A DNA stretch of 64,000 bases from Bombardia bombarda (lineage: Eukaryota; Ascomycota; Sordariomycetes; Sordariales; Lasiosphaeriaceae). The translations under genes and the position numbers were made by a program. The notes beneath the pieces are model-generated. The model saw nothing but the letters and a program-made list of their open reading frames with translations. It searched no databases and was not told the DNA's origin. Below, piece after piece: positions 22,701 to 34,043 of the stretch. Numbering within the stretch: position 1 is the first letter of the stretch; every line of letters begins with the position of its first letter. The stretch lies in assembly GCA_030512295.1 (NCBI GenBank), contig JAULSR010000003.1, positions 2,666,001-2,730,000 of the forward strand, read 5' to 3'.

Positions 22701-23229
22701 ATCTTCGCCGCCCGCGCAAGAGGACTCTCGACGCCACACCATTCGCCAAGACAAGGCAGCCACGATCTCCCAAGGAAGAGGGAACTACCATCGTCAATCG
22801 TTCAGAGAAAACAGTAGGGAAGGAGCCGTCTAGGACAAGATCGAGCTAAACTTTTCCGACACAATTCAATTGTGTAGCCAAAGTGACCTCGAGCATTTTT
22901 GGTCTGACGCACATCGACTTTACGACCTTTTTTTTGCTCCCGGCTAGCCCGCCCGCACCGTCGTCCCCAAGCCAACCTCCTTTCTGCGCCCCACCGCGCC
23001 GCCAATCGCTCGTCCTCTTTAGTCTTCGGCGTGTTATGCATCAACAACAAAGGGTCTGAAAAAACAACACGGCTCTTCAGCAAAGCGACCTTTGCCAAAA
23101 TCACGACTTTTGCTGTGGCCGGCCACGTCGAATACCTAAATCAACTCTCACCCGTTTTGTGGTTCGCGACTATTTTGGTTTACGCCCAATATCCACCATT
23201 CCCCGTCATCTCTATGCGCCTCTGATCTG

Positions 23230-23359
23230 GTAAGTCATTTGCGACATCTCCTGCACCATCTTTCCCTCGGTCAGACCGTCAGCACCAAAATCCAATGCAC
23301 CCCAATGTTGGACTTCGCGTCATTCTTCAAGAGATTTTCTTCTAATGTTAACATTCTAG
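23230..23359 (+). other. Probable intron in the 5' untranslated leader of FKS1
   Basis: A strong donor GTAAGT at 23230 and an acceptor ending ACATTCTAG at 23359, with a CTAAT branch-like site a few bases earlier, lie 14 bases before the FKS1 start codon. Intron length would be 130 nt. Confidence 0.45.
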
Positions 23360-23373
23360 ATTTGTCGCCCAAG

Positions 23374-26300
23374 ATGTCGGGATACCAGCCACCCTCCCAG
23401 GGCCCGCCTGGTCGAAATGACTACGATGATGGCTATGCAGCACATCCCGCTGGAAACACAGATTCCTACTACCAGGACGACCAGCAATACTACGATAACA
23501 ATGCCTACGACGCCCACGGGCAGCCTCACGATCCCGCGCATGCGGCCGCTGCCCCACACAATACTCATGGGCAACAGCAAGGCGATGGCTATTACGATGA
23601 GTCGTACGTAACTTCCGCCTACTCTTGTGCTTATGCATGTTTGCTAACCAAAACCTTACAGTGGCTACTACAACGCAGACGCCAACAACCCGTACCACCA
23701 GGATGGCGGTTACTACGAGGGCGGCCAGGATCACTACCAGGACGACTACTACAACAATGATGGATATTACGATCAGCCAGCCGGTTATGAGCAGCAAGCT
23801 CGCGCTCCCCGCGGCGGCTCCGAAGAAGATTCGGAGACTTTCAGCGACTTCACCATGAGATCCGACATGGCTCGTGCTACCGACATGGACTATTACGGGC
23901 GCGGTGATGAACGTTACAATAGCTACGCCGAGGGCCAAACGGGTACCCGGGGATACCGACCCCCATCTTCGCAGATCTCGTATGGCGGTAACCGATCATC
24001 GGGTGCCTCTACCCCCAACTACGGCATGGACTATGGCAATGTTCTTCCGGCTGGTCAACGCTCCCGAGAGCCATACCCTGCCTGGACCTCTGATGCACAG
24101 ATTCCCCTGTCAAAGGAGGAGGTTGAGGACATTTTCCTCGATCTGACGGCCAAGTTTGGTTTCCAGCGTGACAGCATGCGCAACATGTACGACCATTTCA
24201 TGACGCTTCTTGATTCCCGAGCTTCCCGCATGACACCCAACCAGGCGCTACTCTCGCTTCATGCCGACTACATTGGTGGTGACAATGCCAACTACCGCAA
24301 GTGGTATTTTGCTGCTCACCTGGATCTCGATGATGCAGTCGGATTTGCCAATATTATGGGAAAGAAGGGCAAGCGCAAGAACAAGAAGAATAAGAACAAG
24401 GTCGAGCCCTCCGCTGAGAGCCAACAAGCCCTTGAAGACTTGGAAGGCGATGATTCGCTGGAAGCTGCCGAGTACCGCTGGAAGACTAGGATGAATCGCA
24501 TGTCGCAACACGACCGAGTCAGACAGGTCGCCTTGTACCTTCTCTGCTGGGGAGAGGCCAATCAGGTCCGGTTCATGCCAGAGTGCTTGTGCTTCATCTT
24601 CAAGTGCGCGGATGACTACTTGAACTCTCCTGCTTGCCAGAACATGGTCGAGCCAGTTGAGGAGTTTACCTTCCTCAACAACGTCATTACGCCTTTGTAC
24701 CAGTACTGTCGCGACCAGGGCTATGAGATTCTTAATGGGGTCTACGTTCGCCGTGAGAGGGACCACAAGCACATCATCGGCTACGATGACTGTAACCAGC
24801 TTTTCTGGTATCCCGAGGGTATCGAGCGCATTGTTCTTGAGGACAAGAGCAAGCTTGTTGACGTTCCTCCTGCGGAGCGTTATTTGAAACTCAAGGATGT
24901 GAACTGGAAGAAGGTCTTCTTCAAGACATACAAGGAGACTCGCTCGTGGTTCCATCTTTTGGTGAACTTCAACCGCATCTGGATCATCCATATCACCATG
25001 TACTGGTTCTACACCGCCTACAACTCTCCCACGCTCATCACGCCAAATTACGAACAACAGGTCAACCAGCCGCCGGCCAATGCAGCTGTTTGGTCTATTG
25101 TTGGTTTCGGTGGAGCAATTGCGTCCTTGATTCAGATCTTGGCGACCTTGGCTGAATGGGCATATGTTCCTCGCCGGTGGTCTGGTGCACAGCACCTGAC
25201 CAAGCGTCTTATGTTTCTGATTGTCATATTCGTCATCAACCTTGGCCCTGGAGTATACATCTTCATGCCAGAGAAGGACGCCAAGGCTTATCTGGACAAG
25301 CAAAACTCCAAGCCCGCCTTGATTCTGGGTATCGTGCAGTTCTTCATCGCCATCGCCACGTTCCTCTTTTTCGCAATTATGCCCCTTGGCGGTCTGTTTG
25401 GAAGCTACCTGACCAAGAACAGCCGGAAATATGTCGCCAGTCAGACATTCACTGCCAGCTACCCTCGTCTTACTGGAAACGACATGGCCATGTCCTTCTT
25501 CCTGTGGATGATTGTCTTTGGCGCCAAGTTTGGAGAGTCGTGGCTGTACCTCGCACTTTCCATCCGCGACCCTATTCGGTATCTACACATCATGGACGTG
25601 TCGAGCTGCCTCGGCGATGACCTTTTCGGCAGTGTGACCAATGTTTTGTGTCAACACCAGCCCAAGATCACTCTTGGTCTCTTGTACTTCACGGACCTAA
25701 TCTTCTTCTTTCTCGATACCTTCCTTTGGTATGTTCTGGTCAACGCCGCCTTCTCCATTGCTCGGTCTTTCTACATCGGATCCTCGATTTGGACGCCGTG
25801 GAGGAACATCTTCTCGCGCCTTCCTAAGCGTATCTACTCCAAGATCCTGGCTACTACAGACATGGAGATCAAGTACAAGCCAAAGGTTCTCATCTCGCAG
25901 ATTTGGAACGCTATTGTCATTTCCATGTACCGCGAGCATCTTCTTGCCATCGACCACGTCCAGAAATTGCTGTACCACCAGGTTCCTTCGGAGCAGGAGG
26001 GTAAGCGTACTCTGAGAGCCCCTACATTCTTCGTCTCCCAGGAAGATCACTCGTTCAAGACCGAGTTCTTCCCGACCCACAGTGAAGCCGAGCGCAGAAT
26101 ATCGTTCTTTGCTCAGTCTCTCTCTACACCCATTCCTGAGCCGCTTCCCGTGGACAACATGCCCACCTTTACTGTTTTGATTCCTCACTACAGCGAGAAG
26201 ATTCTTCTCTCACTGAGAGAGATCATTCGCGAGGACGAACCCTACTCTCGTGTCACTCTTCTTGAGTACCTTAAGCAACTTCATCCTCACGAGTGGGATT

Positions 26301-29300
26301 GCTTCGTAAAGGACACCAAGATTCTGGCCGACGAGACCTCGCAGTTCAATGGCGAAAGTGAGAAGCCTGACAAGGATACCGCCAAGAGCAAGATTGATGA
26401 TCTTCCCTTTTACTGCATTGGCTTCAAGTCTTCGGCACCCGAGTACACTCTCCGAACCCGTATCTGGGCATCGCTTCGTTTCCAAACCTTGTACCGCACC
26501 ATTTCGGGCTTTATGAACTACAGCCGCGCCATCAAGCTTCTTTACCGTGTCGAGAATCCAGAGGTCGTTCAGATGTTTGGTGGAAATTCTGACAAGCTCG
26601 AGCGGGAGTTGGAACGCATGGCTCGTCGCAAGTTCAAGCTGTGTGTCTCTATGCAGCGATATGCCAAGTTCAAGAAGGAGGAAATGGAGAATGCCGAGTT
26701 CTTGCTTCGCGCGTACCCTGATCTCCAAATCGCCTATCTTGACGAGGAGCCTCCTGTTGCTGAGGGCGAGGAGCCCCGTCTCTACTCTGCTCTGATCGAT
26801 GGACACTCAGAAATTATGGAGAACGGCATGCGCCGACCCAAGTTCCGCATTCAGCTTTCTGGAAACCCAATTCTCGGCGACGGCAAATCCGACAACCAGA
26901 ACCACTCTATCATCTTCTACCGCGGCGAGTACATTCAGCTCATCGACGCCAATCAGGACAACTACCTCGAGGAGTGCCTCAAGATTCGCAGCGTTTTGGC
27001 CGAGTTTGAGGAAATGAAGACGGACAATGTTTCACCATACACACCTGGCGTCAAGAATGCGCCTCGTGCTCCAGTAGCTATCCTCGGTGCCCGCGAGTAC
27101 ATTTTCTCCGAGAACATTGGTATTCTTGGCGATGTTGCTGCTGGTAAGGAACAGACATTCGGTACGCTCTTCGCCAGAACATTGGCTCAGATCGGTGGCA
27201 AACTTCATTATGGTCATCCTGATTTCCTCAATGGTATTTTCATGACGACTCGTGGTGGTGTGTCCAAGGCTCAGAAAGGTCTGCATCTCAATGAGGATAT
27301 TTACGCCGGCATGAACGCACTTCTTCGTGGTGGTCGGATCAAGCACTGCGAGTACTACCAGTGCGGCAAGGGTCGTGATTTAGGTTTCGGATCCATTCTC
27401 AACTTCACGACCAAGATTGGAACTGGTATGGGCGAGCAGATGCTTTCCCGCGAGTACTATTACCTTGGAACCCAGCTGCCGTTAGATCGTTTCTTGTCCT
27501 TCTACTACGCCCATCCTGGATTCCATCTTAACAACATGTTCATCATGCTGTCGGTTCAAATGTTCATGATCTGCCTCGTTAATATTGGGGTTCTCCGTCA
27601 TGAAACTATCCCTTGCGACTACAACCGGAACGTCCCTATTACGGACCCCCTGTTCCCTACAGGTTGCGCCAATACCGATGCTCTCACGGATTGGATCTAC
27701 CGCTGCATTCTGTCCATTTTCTTCGTCTTCTTCCTTGCGTTCGTGCCTTTGATCGTCCAAGAGTTGACGGAACGTGGCTTTTTGCGCGCAGCAACTCGCT
27801 TTGGAAAGCAGCTCTGCTCACTCTCGCCCTTCTTCGAGGTGTTTGTCTGCCAAATCTACGCCAACTCGGTGCAGACGGATATTTCGTTCGGTGGCGCTAG
27901 GTATATCGGTACTGGGCGTGGTTTTGCTACTGCCCGCATTCCATTCGGTGTGCTCTACTCTCGGTTTGCTGGGCCATCCATTTACTCTGGGTCTCGCATG
28001 CTCATGATGTTACTGTTTGCAACCATTACCGTCTGGCAAGCTGCCATCGTCTACTTCTGGATCACGTTGTTGGCCTTGATAGTATCGCCTTTCCTCTACA
28101 ATCCTCATCAGTTTGCTTGGCACGATTTCTTCATCGACTACCGGGAGTACCTTCGCTGGCTATCTCGCGGCAACTCTCGCTCGCACGCTTCTTCGTGGAT
28201 CGCTTACAGCCGACTTTCCCGAACAAGAACCACGGGCTTTAAACGCAAGGCCCTTGGTGATCCTTCTGGCAAGCTCTCGGCCGATGTCCCTCGCGCCGCT
28301 TTCACCAACATGTTCTTCTCGGAAATTGTTTCCCCCATCTTCCTCGCCGCTGTGACGTTGATTCCATACCTTTACATCAACGCTCAGACTGGAGTAGATA
28401 AGACCAAGTCTAAACCCACAAGCTCGTTGATTCGAGTCCTGGTTATTGCATTCGCCCCTATTCTCATCAACGCGGGTATGCTCTTGGTTTTCTTCTTCAT
28501 GGCCTGCTTCATGGGACCACTCCTGGGAATGTGCTGCAAGAAATTCGGAAGTGTCTTGGCGGCCATTGCTCACGCTATTTCTGTCATCATTCTTCTCGTC
28601 ATGTTCGAGCTCATGTTCTTCCTGGAGGGCTGGAATTTCACAAGGACGCTGCTGGGAATGATCACCGTTGTTACCCTTCAACGCTTCATCTTGAAGTTGA
28701 TCGTAACTCTCTGTCTTACCAGAGAATTCAAGGGTGATCAGGCCAACATCGCCTTCTGGACTGGTAAATGGTACTCTATGGGTTGGCACACGGTCTCTCA
28801 ACCAGCCCGCGAATTCCTGTGCAAGATCACGGAGTTGAGCATGTTCGCTGCAGACTTCATCCTTGGACATGTTCTTCTCTTCATCATGTTTCCTATCATT
28901 ATCATTCCCCAGGTCGATAAGCTGCACTCGATGATGCTGTTCTGGCTTCGTCCTAGGTATGTCTCCCCCGTCCCCCAAATCAGTGGTTCAATTTTCAGAT
29001 CTAACAATGCTCTATAGTCGTCAGATTCGGCCCCCTATCTACTCGAGGAAGCAATCCAAGCTGCGCAAGCGTCGTGTTTTCCGTTATGCCGTCCTATACT
29101 TTGTCATGCTCGTCATCTTCGTTGCCTTGATCGTCGCGCCAATTGTCGCCGGCAAGAATCTGACAGTCGATCTCAGCGGGTTGGGTATCCCGGGATTGCA
29201 GCAACCCAACAATCAAGACAATGACGACACTCGCGGTCGCACCCAGACCGGTACTGCTGCCAAGTCCGGTTACAGCGGTGTTTTCACGCCGACAACAACA

Positions 29301-29339
29301 GCAGCAGCCGCCGACGCTACCAAGCTGCGTCTATTCTAA
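23374..29339 (+). CDS. FKS1: 1,3-beta-D-glucan synthase catalytic subunit (GT48)
   Basis: Exons 23374-23603, 23662-28956 and 29018-29339 give 1948 residues, the usual FKS length. The N-terminal 180 residues are rich in Tyr, Asp, Gln and Asn (MSGYQPPSQGPPGR). The FKS1 domain 1 follows (VRQVALYLLCWGEANQVRFM at about 285-305). A first membrane cluster spans about 510-770. The large cytosolic catalytic region spans about 800-1350 and starts its conserved part with FTVLIPHYSEKILLSLREII near 912. A second membrane cluster (from about 1365) contains ARYIGTGRGFATARIPFG near 1485. The enzyme polymerises UDP-glucose into beta-1,3-glucan at the plasma membrane with Rho1 as activator and is the target of echinocandins. 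Hot spot 1 reads YLALSIRDP with Tyr706 where yeast has Phe639; hot spot 2 reads DWIYRCIL (1420-1427). Both introns are phase 2 and flank nearly the whole gene. Confidence 0.97.
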
Positions 29340-30846
29340 AGCAGTCGAGACGCCGACATTGTACCATAAGATGATGCGCCCTGATCCTGAGAGGTTGCAT
29401 TACATAGTGCCATACGGGTTTGCTTTTCAAGGTGGACAAAGGGCAGGAGGGTGATCATCAAGGTTGTACAATCTTGAGTGGAGTGCGTTGTACTGGTTGG
29501 TTTCTTTGGCACGCGCATTAACATATGGGGCGGTTGGCATGGTACATGGATTTTCTAGACTCGTCGCAACATCTTTCAGAGTTTTTTTTTTTGTTTTTTT
29601 GCAAAACACAGCCTCCTGAGTATATCCAGCGGAGCTGGATGGGAGGCGACTTATAATCACACGGTGTTTTTTCTTACTACGAGACAAATTTTATCTTAAC
29701 TTATCCTGATTACCGACGGCATTGGGAACTGTTTAACTGAAGTTGAGGGAATGGGTGGGTGTATGCCTTTTTCTTTTCTTGTCGATGTAGCATATTATGA
29801 GAGTAGCTTATTAGGGCTGTTCAGTTGTTTGATAGGATATTCGTTATTTGGTAGACAATTGACTACCCACCTTGTCTATACTACAGATGCACGTTGATAT
29901 GTGATAATAGTGAGTAACGTGAAGTAGTTCTAGATGCATTGAATATTTCCAATCGATGCATGGGTTTTCCGACAGGACTTAGGAGAGCGGATTTTGGTAT
30001 TTCGTGTGGTTACGTGTACACAGTATGAAGTACATGTACAGTTCTGATTGTTAAGCAAGTTCGTGTAATTCACCCGGTGCGGAGATTGGCTCAATTGCTC
30101 AACCACAGTGCACAGTGCGTGGCAACTTGCGACCCACCCACTTTCTCGACGCGTCTCAATCCCCTGTGCAGCCCGGTGCTGTGCCTGAGGTGGACTGGGA
30201 CTCGCGGTGGGGATTTCAATGGACCCCGCCGGAGGCAGCCATTGATTTTTCTGGTGTGTTTAGGTGAAAACCCCTGAAAGGAAACGGGGATGCCTGCGGA
30301 ATTTTAAGGGGCCGAACCATTTGGGATTAGTGGTCCAATGCTGCTAGCTTCCGGTCCCTGACTACCTACCAACTGTCACTGACAATGCCGACGACGCGAC
30401 CACACCTTCAGGGGATTATAGTGGTGTAACTACCTAAAGTATGAATTAGGTACCTAGGAAGTGACAAAGGGGCATTGCATTGATTGTACCGCACCTTCCC
30501 GAACGTCCCGTTGAGATTTGCTTTGCTTGTTTGCGCCTCGAAACCTTGATTGACACACACACACACACGCGCACCTACCTACCTTACCCATCGCATTGGG
30601 TTGTTGTCGAATTGCGCTGCACTGGACTGTATTTGCATTCGATCGTCTCGCGCAGCTGTACCTTGCAGGCTGTAGTGTTGATACGGTCCACTGGGGTTTT
30701 GGCGTGGTGTGCTGTTTTTCCTATCAATCACCGACACACACACACCTAACGAATTGGGCACACGACCCACGCGACAACCACTTCAGCAACATCACCACCA
30801 CCACCACCACCTAAGAAGACAAAAACACACAAAACCGCCGCCCATC
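29340..30846. other. Intergenic region, FKS1 3' side to LCB1 promoter
   Basis: 1.5 kb. The first 700 bases are A/T-rich (a TTTTTTTTTTTTG tract near 29580), fitting a 3' untranslated region. The right part holds CA repeats (about 30552-30568 and 30724-30742), a CCTACC motif near 30574, and (CCA)n near 30796. No gene seen. Confidence 0.5.
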
Positions 30847-31183
30847 ATGGACCTGCACGAGGTCCAGGCGCAGCTGACGGAATGGCTGGACGAGGCGGCG
30901 ACGGCGTTCCAAAAGGTGCCGGGCTCGGCGGTACTGATCCGCTACGTCCGCTCGAGCTACCAGAACGACCCAGTGCGGTCGGCCATCGAGCTGATCCTCG
31001 TCATCTTCTTCATCCGGTACCTGCTGGCGCCGTCGTACTCGACGTCGAAGCAGAACTTTATCAAGCTGACCGAGGACGAGATCGACGAGCTGGTGGAGGA
31101 GTGGGTGCCGGAGCCGCTGGTGGCGCCGCAGACGGCGCTCGAGGAGGCCGAGATGGAGAAGCTGCCTGTGCTGGTTGGGTATG

Positions 31184-31220
<37 letters not shown>

Positions 31221-32641
31221 CACATATTCTTTCGTTGCTGACTGGCTGTTTGTGATTCTTACTGTACAGACCCACCGGCCCCAAAGTCAAGATCGCCAAC
31301 GGCAAGACCGTCATCAACCTGGCCTCGTACAACTTCTACAACCTCAACGCCAACGAGCAGATCAAGGAGAAGGCGGTGCAGACGCTGCGCACCTACGGCG
31401 TCGGCCCCTGCGGCCCGCCGCAGTTCTACGGCACGCAGGACGTGCACATGCGCACCGAGGCCGATATTGCGTCGTACCTGGGCACCGAGAGCTGCATCGC
31501 CTACGCGCAGGCCTTTTCTACCATCTCTAGCGTCATCCCGGCTTTCTGCAAGCGCGGCGACATCATCGTGGCCGACCGCGCCGTCAACTACTCGATCCGT
31601 CGCGGGCTCGAGATCTCGCGCAGCAACATCAAGTGGTACAACCATGGGGATCTGGACGATCTGGAGAGGGTCATGAAGAAGGTGGTGGAGGAGCAGGCCA
31701 AGAAGAAGCTGACGAGAAGGTTTATTGTCACCGAGGCGCTGTTTGAGACGGTGGGGGATTGCAATGATTTGCCTAGGCTGGTATGGTTTCTATGATACTC
31801 CCACCTTCTACGATGTGAAAACAGATACTGACAACCTCAATAACAGGTCGAGCTCAAGGAAAAATACAAGTTCCGCATCATCCTCGACGAGACGTGGTCG
31901 TTTGGCGTGCTCGGGCGCACCGGACGCGGCCTTACCGAGGCGCAGAACGTAGACCCGACGCAGGTAGACATGATTGTCGGCTCGCTCGCGGGGCCCCTGT
32001 GCGGCGGCGGCGGCTTCTGCGCCGGCCAGAAGGACGTGGTAGAGCACCAGCGGCTCACGGCGGCGTCGTACACCTTCTCGGCGGCGCTGCCGGCCATGCT
32101 GGCCATGACGGCCAGCGAGAGTCTTAATATCTTGCAGTCGAACCCCGAGATTCTGCAGCAGTGCCGCGAGAACATCCGCTTCATGCGCGCGCAGCTGGAC
32201 CCCAGGAGTGACTGGGTCACGTGCACGAGCGCGGCCGAGAACCCGGTTATGATCCTGGTGTTTAAGAGCGAGGTGGTCAAGGCAAGGAGGCTGTCGATTG
32301 AGGACCAGGAGAGGTTGTTGCAGGAGTGTGTTGATGAGGTGAGTTGTTCTTGTTTTTGGTCTTGTCCCATCTTTAAATAACTGAGTTGCTTAAGCTAACC
32401 TACCTGTCTGTAACAGAGTCTCGCAAACGGAGTCTGGATCACCCGGCTCAAGGGCATGCCCATCACCAACAGCATCGGCCTCAAGGACGGCGCGTGGACG
32501 GTGACGCCCGCGCTCAAGGTGTGCATCACGTCGGGTCTGTCCAAGAAGGATGTGGAGAAGGCGGGCGTCACCATCCGCCACGCCATCACCAAGGTTATGA
32601 CGAGGAAGACCAATAACAAGCTCGGCCTGCCGGCTGCGTGA
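30847..32641 (+). CDS. LCB1: Serine palmitoyltransferase subunit 1 (long-chain base 1)
   Basis: Exons 30847-31178, 31270-31780, 31847-32338 and 32417-32641 give 519 residues. An N-terminal membrane segment lies at about 48-62 (SAIELILVIFFIRYLLA). The AAT-I fold follows: INLASYNFYNLNANEQIKEK, then YGVGPCGPPQFYG with Cys158 (the position mutated in human hereditary neuropathy, C133), GTESCIAYAQAFSTISSVIP, and ILDETWSFGVLGRTGRG. The segment SLAGPLCGGGGFCAGQKDVV has no lysine at the PLP position, as expected for Lcb1, the non-catalytic partner of Lcb2. The complex in the ER membrane condenses serine with palmitoyl-CoA, the first step of sphingolipid synthesis. Intron 1 contains a (CT)13 tract. 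A (CTGA)7 tract follows the stop by 26 bases. Confidence 0.96.
31189..31214 (+). repeat. (CT)13 microsatellite in LCB1 intron 1
   Basis: Thirteen CT units start about 10 bases after the donor GTATGT. Confidence 0.95.
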
Positions 32642-34043
32642 AGTTGGTGGGTTGCTCGCGGCTGAACTGACTGACTGACTGACTGACTGACTGAGTTTTG
32701 TCATGTCTTGTATGTCTCGAGGGTTTTGCTGCTAGCGGTAATATCATGATAGGGTGACGTTAGACTCGGACGGGTGGCTGACTCTGTGTGTGTGGACGAG
32801 AGACGGTGATTTGTGTATAGGGGTGGCTAAAGATTCGGCTGAGGCTAGGTTGGGGGTGAGGTAGTAGTGGTGATGAGATGTCATTGTATGATGAGGACGG
32901 TATGTACCGCGGGCTTGGTCGGTTGGTATGGATAGAGAGAGAGAGAGAGAGAGTCGTCGACGTTGCTGATGCATGACAGACAGCGACGGACGGCGACAGG
33001 GATGGTAATAATATAACCTGTACACAACCCAGTATAAATACACACTTAATAATACTATTCAGGAAGCCGAATTGGCCTATGGAGCAACGGGATGGCTGCG
33101 TGGAGGGGAAGTAGATGACGCGAGGGGGGTGGGGGTGAGAGGATGTTGAGGATTGTCGTGTCCAAGTCAGTGTCTAGGGTTTTCGATTGCAGACAAATAC
33201 CTACCTTGACTTCAAATTAAGGCAGGTACCTGGGTACGCTTAGGTCGTTCGTCCGAAGGCAGAGCGGATGTTCCTTCCCTTAGTGCACACTCCCGTCTGA
33301 AGCCACCAGCGTTCGTTCAGAGAAGGTGAGATAGGAAGAAGGAAGGAATGGGATGGATAGCTCCTTCCAACTTCCTTTGTTTACTCACTATCAGTTCAGT
33401 TTCATGAATGGCAGGTGCGCCTATTTATCTTACCCTCTTTCTGTTCTGTTCTAAAATGTGTAAACATCGTTTACATTCCATAGCACAGCACAGCACAATA
33501 CGGTGGTGCGGCACTTGGTCTTCTCCCTTGGCTGCTGTTTTATTGTTGTTCGCCACATTCCACTCACCCATCCCTCACTTCACCCTCACTTCCAACCGCT
33601 GTTTACGAGACACGACAACGACGAACGAGCTTACATGCCGGCCACCTCTTTTCTGGAGGGAGGCTTAACATAGCTGGCAAGGCAAGGAGAGGGGCGATTT
33701 GTGGCGCGCGCTGTATATGTGGTCTGCCCGTCTGCCCGTCCGCTCGACCACAAGTTCGCCCCATTGTTGTGAGAAAGTTGGCTTTCTGTTGTTGATTGGT
33801 TTTCGAGCTTTCTTTTTTCGCCCGACCTCTCTCTCGCTCACAGCTTGTGTGCAGTTCTTTTCCCTTGTTCTTTTCCCTTAATTTCCAGCTGGCCAGTCTA
33901 CTTGCTCGGTATTTCTTGCGTTGTTGGTGTGAGCTTTGGACAACCTCTCTCACACACAAATCTTTTCATTGCCACGGAATTTCATGAACTTCGCCATTCG
34001 GCATCAATAACACCAAAAAATAAGGTAGCAAACGACAATCACA
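32642..34043. other. Intergenic region, LCB1 3' side to GH17 promoter
   Basis: 1.4 kb. It holds the (CTGA)7 tract, a GA tract at 32934-32953, CCTACC/AGGTACC-type motifs near 33200-33230 and a CT-rich stretch before the GH17 start. No gene seen. Confidence 0.5.
32667..32694 (+). repeat. (CTGA)7 microsatellite just after the LCB1 stop
   Basis: Seven perfect CTGA units begin 26 bases after the LCB1 stop codon. A four-base period places TGA in all three frames. Confidence 0.95.

Larger units (their letters stand above)
19074..23373. other. 4.3-kb gene-poor region upstream of FKS1
   Basis: Divergent region between the GCNA-like gene and FKS1. It holds an 18-G run at 19751-19768, CT-rich stretches at about 22440-22620 and scattered short frames, none with a recognisable product. 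The largest, a 362-codon minus-strand frame at 22797-21709, is treated as chance. The last few hundred bases should be the FKS1 promoter and leader, including a probable 5'-untranslated intron. Confidence 0.5.

Noticed and set aside
21709..22797. 362-codon minus-strand frame upstream of FKS1
   Set aside because: Basic low-complexity composition, no recognisable domain, no conserved start, and it lies where the FKS1 promoter and leader are expected. Long chance frames are common in GC-rich DNA.
24248..25303. 351-codon frame antisense to FKS1
   Set aside because: Lies entirely within the FKS1 coding exon; no domain seen.
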